DNA of 9,097 nucleotides from Clostridia bacterium (lineage in GTDB: Bacteria; Bacillota; Clostridia; TANB77; CAG-508): positions 1 to 9,097 of the forward strand of contig CAAECB010000028.1 in the NCBI GenBank assembly GCA_900754285.1. The letters run 5' to 3'. The translations under genes were made by a program, and so were the position numbers. Shown here one piece after another: positions 7,539 to 9,097 of this stretch. The notes below the pieces were generated by a model. It did no database searches, was not told where the DNA came from, and saw nothing but the letters and a program-made list of their open reading frames with translations. Within the stretch, counting starts at the first letter, position 1, and each line of letters opens with the position of its first letter.

Positions 7539-7586
7539 TTCATTTATGATAATGTCTTAATAAATCATTTAGGAAAATGTCTTAAT
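7539..7586 (+). repeat. Two tandem copies of the terminal repeat at the left end of the IS
   Basis: Positions 7539-7561 and 7564-7586 are direct repeats of 23 bases with 20 identities, offset by 25 bases. The shared core is TCATTTA, then AATGTCTTAAT. They probably are two transposase binding sites. A single inverted copy is seen at the right end inside the window. The inner copy lies close to the transposase promoter, which would permit autorepression. Confidence 0.75.
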
Positions 7587-7591
7587 TTTAA

Positions 7592-7606
7592 AATTTATGA
7601 TATAAG
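7592..7606 (+). promoter_or_regulatory. Possible transposase promoter (extended -10)
   Basis: TGATATAAG at 7598-7606 reads as an extended -10 box (TG-N-TATAAG), about 30 bases before the transposase start. At 17 bases upstream the sequence TGTCTT is a poor -35 box and lies inside the inner terminal repeat. A weak promoter of this kind would be normal for a transposase gene. Confidence 0.35.
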
Positions 7607-7625
7607 TAAATCTGATAAAAATGTC

Positions 7626-7631
7626 GGAGGT
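7626..7631 (+). promoter_or_regulatory. Ribosome binding site fixing the transposase start
   Basis: GGAGGT lies with its GGAGG core 5 bases before the ATG at 7636. The upstream in-frame ATG at 7621 would place this site inside the coding region and has no site of its own, so 7636 is the likely start. Confidence 0.75.
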
Positions 7632-7635
7632 GCTT

Positions 7636-9021
7636 ATGAGAAAGGTAGAATTAAGAATGAATGAAGAATATAAATATAAAATAATTAAAAAATTAGTTGA
7701 AACAAATGGTAACAAACAAAGAGCTGCAATAAAATTAAAAAGATCAGTTAGACAAATAGACAGAATGATAGCTGGGTATAAGGAGCATGGAAAAGAATTC
7801 TTTGTGCATGGAAATCGTGGCAGAAAGCCTAAAACTGCTCTTACGGATGAATTTAAAACAGAAATAGAATTATTATATACTAACAAATATTTCGACTGTA
7901 CATATACAAAGTTCAAAGAATTTTTAGAAACACGAGAAAATATAAATTTATCCATAGATGAGGTTAGAGTTATTTTAAGAGATAGATATATTTTTTCTCC
8001 TAGAACTCATAAATCAACAAAAAGAAAATTTAGAAAAAAACTTGAAAATGAAATTAAAACAGCAAAAAAGAAAGAACAAGAAAATCTAAAAGACAAATTA
8101 GTTTTTACTGAAGACGCCCATCCAAGACAACCTAGATGCCAATATTTCGGAGAAGAACTTCAAATGGATGCTTGTATACATCCTTGGTTTGGTAAAGAAA
8201 AAACTGTTCTTCATGCTGCTATTGATGACGCTACAGGTCAAGTTGTAGGCTTATATTTTGATACCCAAGAAACTTTAAATGGATATTATCAAATAACTCA
8301 TCAAATACTTTCAAAATATGGTATTCCATATTTAATTAAAACTGATAAAAGAACTGTTTTTGAATATAAAAAGAAAGCATCCTCTAAGGTTGAAGAAGAT
8401 ACTTTCACTCAATATGCCTACGCTTGCAAACAACTAGGCATACATATAGAAACAAGTTCCGTACCAGAGTTTAAACCACGAGTTGAAAGGTTGTTTCAAA
8501 CACTCCAACAGCGACTTCCACAAGAACTTAGAATAGCTCAAATCACTAGCATTGATGAAGCTAATAAGTTCTTAAAACAATTTATAACTCAGTACAATAA
8601 AAAATTTGCTCTGTGTATAAATCATAACAAATCTGTATTTGAAAAGCAACCCTCTGAAGAAAAAATAAATTTAACTTTAGCTGTGTTGTGTCAAAGAGTC
8701 GTTGATAGTGGTCATTCTATAAAATATAACAATGAGTATTTTAGGTTTGTAAATAAAACTGGTACTGCAATATATTTTCATAAAGGCACCAAATGTACTG
8801 TTATAAAAGCTTTAGATGGGCAATTATTCGCTACAGTAGATGAATCTATATTTGCATTAGAAAAAATATCAGAAGTACAAGCAAAATCGGAAAATTTTGA
8901 TGAGGTTGAAGAAACAAAAGAAAGAAAAATATATATTCCAAGAATGATACATCCATGGAAAGGAAAATCGTTCGAAGAATTCGTAAAGAAACAAGAACAC
9001 AGATTAGAAGATGTCGCATAA
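7636..9021 (+). CDS. DDE transposase, IS1202/ISNCY type
   Basis: This 461-residue transposase moves the surrounding element by DDE chemistry. The N-terminal helix-turn-helix (about residues 12-45, NKQRAAIKLKRSVRQIDRMI) is followed by the family segment HGNRGRKP (58-65). The integrase-like core contains the apparent catalytic triad Asp178 (LQMDACIHPW), Asp237 (IKTDKRTVFEY) and Glu284 (FKPRVERLFQTLQQRLP). The RVERLFQTLQ context with the preceding TDKRTVF is what I associate with IS1202-like elements, formerly in the ISNCY group. A small beta-rich C-terminal domain (about 360-410) follows. Length is normal and the frame is undamaged, so the element may be active. GGAGGT decides the start. It is transcribed divergently from the suf operon. 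Strictly, the element could belong to a neighbouring rve-core family. Confidence 0.9.
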   Translation: MRKVELRMNEEYKYKIIKKLVETNGNKQRAAIKLKRSVRQIDRMIAGYKEHGKEFFVHGNRGRKPKTALTDEFKTEIELLYTNKYFDCTYTKFKEFLETRENINLSIDEVRVILRDRYIFSPRTHKSTKRKFRKKLENEIKTAKKKEQENLKDKLVFTEDAHPRQPRCQYFGEELQMDACIHPWFGKEKTVLHAAIDDATGQVVGLYFDTQETLNGYYQITHQILSKYGIPYLIKTDKRTVFEYKKKASSKVEEDTFTQYAYACKQLGIHIETSSVPEFKPRVERLFQTLQQRLPQELRIAQITSIDEANKFLKQFITQYNKKFALCINHNKSVFEKQPSEEKINLTLAVLCQRVVDSGHSIKYNNEYFRFVNKTGTAIYFHKGTKCTVIKALDGQLFATVDESIFALEKISEVQAKSENFDEVEETKERKIYIPRMIHPWKGKSFEEFVKKQEHRLEDVA

Positions 9022-9024
9022 AAA

Positions 9025-9072
9025 TATTAGCACTAAACCATAAAAATTTAGTGCTAATAAATAAAATTTTTT
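9025..9072 (+). terminator. Hairpin after the transposase gene, probable terminator
   Basis: Positions 9025-9037 and 9047-9059 pair perfectly over 13 bases around a 9-base loop, starting 3 bases after the transposase stop codon. A run of six T at 9067-9072 follows after a short A-rich gap, so termination is likely but perhaps not perfect. It may also protect the element's right end from read-through transcription. Confidence 0.65.
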
Positions 9073-9092
9073 AAGACATTTTCAAAAATGAT
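9070..9092 (-). repeat. Right terminal inverted repeat of the IS
   Basis: Read on the minus strand this segment matches the inner left repeat 7564-7586 (ATCATTT, then GAAAATGTCTTAA), with 2 mismatches in the middle and one at the end. It overlaps the T-run of the terminator. Bases 9093-9097 complete TTGACA at the window edge. Confidence 0.8.
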
Positions 9093-9097
9093 TGACA

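Larger units (their letters stand above)
7534..9097 (+). mobile_element. Insertion sequence of the IS1202/ISNCY type (ends approximate)
   Basis: The element has one intact DDE transposase gene flanked by related terminal sequences in opposite orientation. Counting back from position 9097, the last 27 bases match 22 of 27 with 7534-7560 and equally well with 7559-7585. The right end, read inwards, begins TGTCAATCATT, a TG...CA-type terminus, and coincides with the window edge, so the true end may be there or beyond. The left end could be near 7534-7536 (TGATTCATT) or near 7553 (TGTCTTAAT). Length would be about 1.55 kb. The target duplication cannot be seen because the right flank is missing. 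The family call comes from the transposase type and is from memory. Confidence 0.8.

Noticed and set aside
7530..7555. dif/Xer site at the IS junction
   Set aside because: The inverted arms ACATTAT/ATAATGT with a 12-base spacer do not match the 11-6-11 layout or the usual arm sequence of Bacillota dif sites.
7536..7586. Outward promoter from the left IS end driving the suf operon
   Set aside because: AAGACA followed 17 bases later by TAATGT on the minus strand is too weak, and the operon has its own perfect promoter just downstream.
7569..7955. Minus-strand frame of 128 codons opposite the transposase gene
   Set aside because: It is antisense to a conserved DDE transposase N-terminus, covers the IS terminal repeat and has no recognisable motif.

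Overview
The window is very AT-rich DNA from what looks like a low-GC Bacillota (Clostridia-like) genome. Evidence for this is the A-rich coding strands, purine-rich Shine-Dalgarno sites, consensus sigma-A promoters, U-tract hairpin terminators, and a SUF-type Fe-S system that uses the zinc scaffold-like SufU instead of SufA/SufE. The standard bacterial code fits: Trp is TGG, and of the eight stop codons seen seven are TAA and one is TAG. I cannot name the species.

Layout, left to right. Positions 1-223 hold no complete gene. A good minus-strand promoter (80-108) and a ribosome binding site lead to an ATG at the left edge, so a neighbouring gene starts there and runs out of the window. A strong hairpin terminator (221-266) ends the main operon. 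Positions 272-7441 are one tightly packed minus-strand operon. In transcription order it contains a DtxR/MntR-like regulator, sufC, sufB, sufD, sufS, sufU, mnmA and a PaaI-type hotdog thioesterase. It is driven by a perfect TTGACA-17-TATAAT promoter at 7478-7506, and GGCTAAC motifs lie next to both promoter hexamers. From about 7534 to the right edge there is an insertion sequence of the IS1202/ISNCY type on the plus strand. It has an intact DDE transposase, inverted terminal repeats and a hairpin after the gene.

How the genes work together. SufS takes sulfur from cysteine and SufU accepts it. The SufBCD complex assembles Fe-S clusters. MnmA uses persulfide sulfur to thiolate U34 of tRNAs for Lys, Glu and Gln, so the operon groups two users of the same sulfur supply. 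The first gene is probably the operon's own regulator. It has the DtxR/MntR fold signature, but most of the metal ligands are replaced and it carries a C-terminal C-X8-C-X2-C cluster, so sensing of Fe-S or redox state is an attractive but unproven reading.

The most interesting points are this unusual regulator with its bracketed promoter, the extension of the suf operon into mnmA, and the unequal ends of the insertion sequence, which sits only tens of bases upstream of the suf promoter. Nothing here demands an entirely new system. The regulator is the best candidate for undescribed biology.
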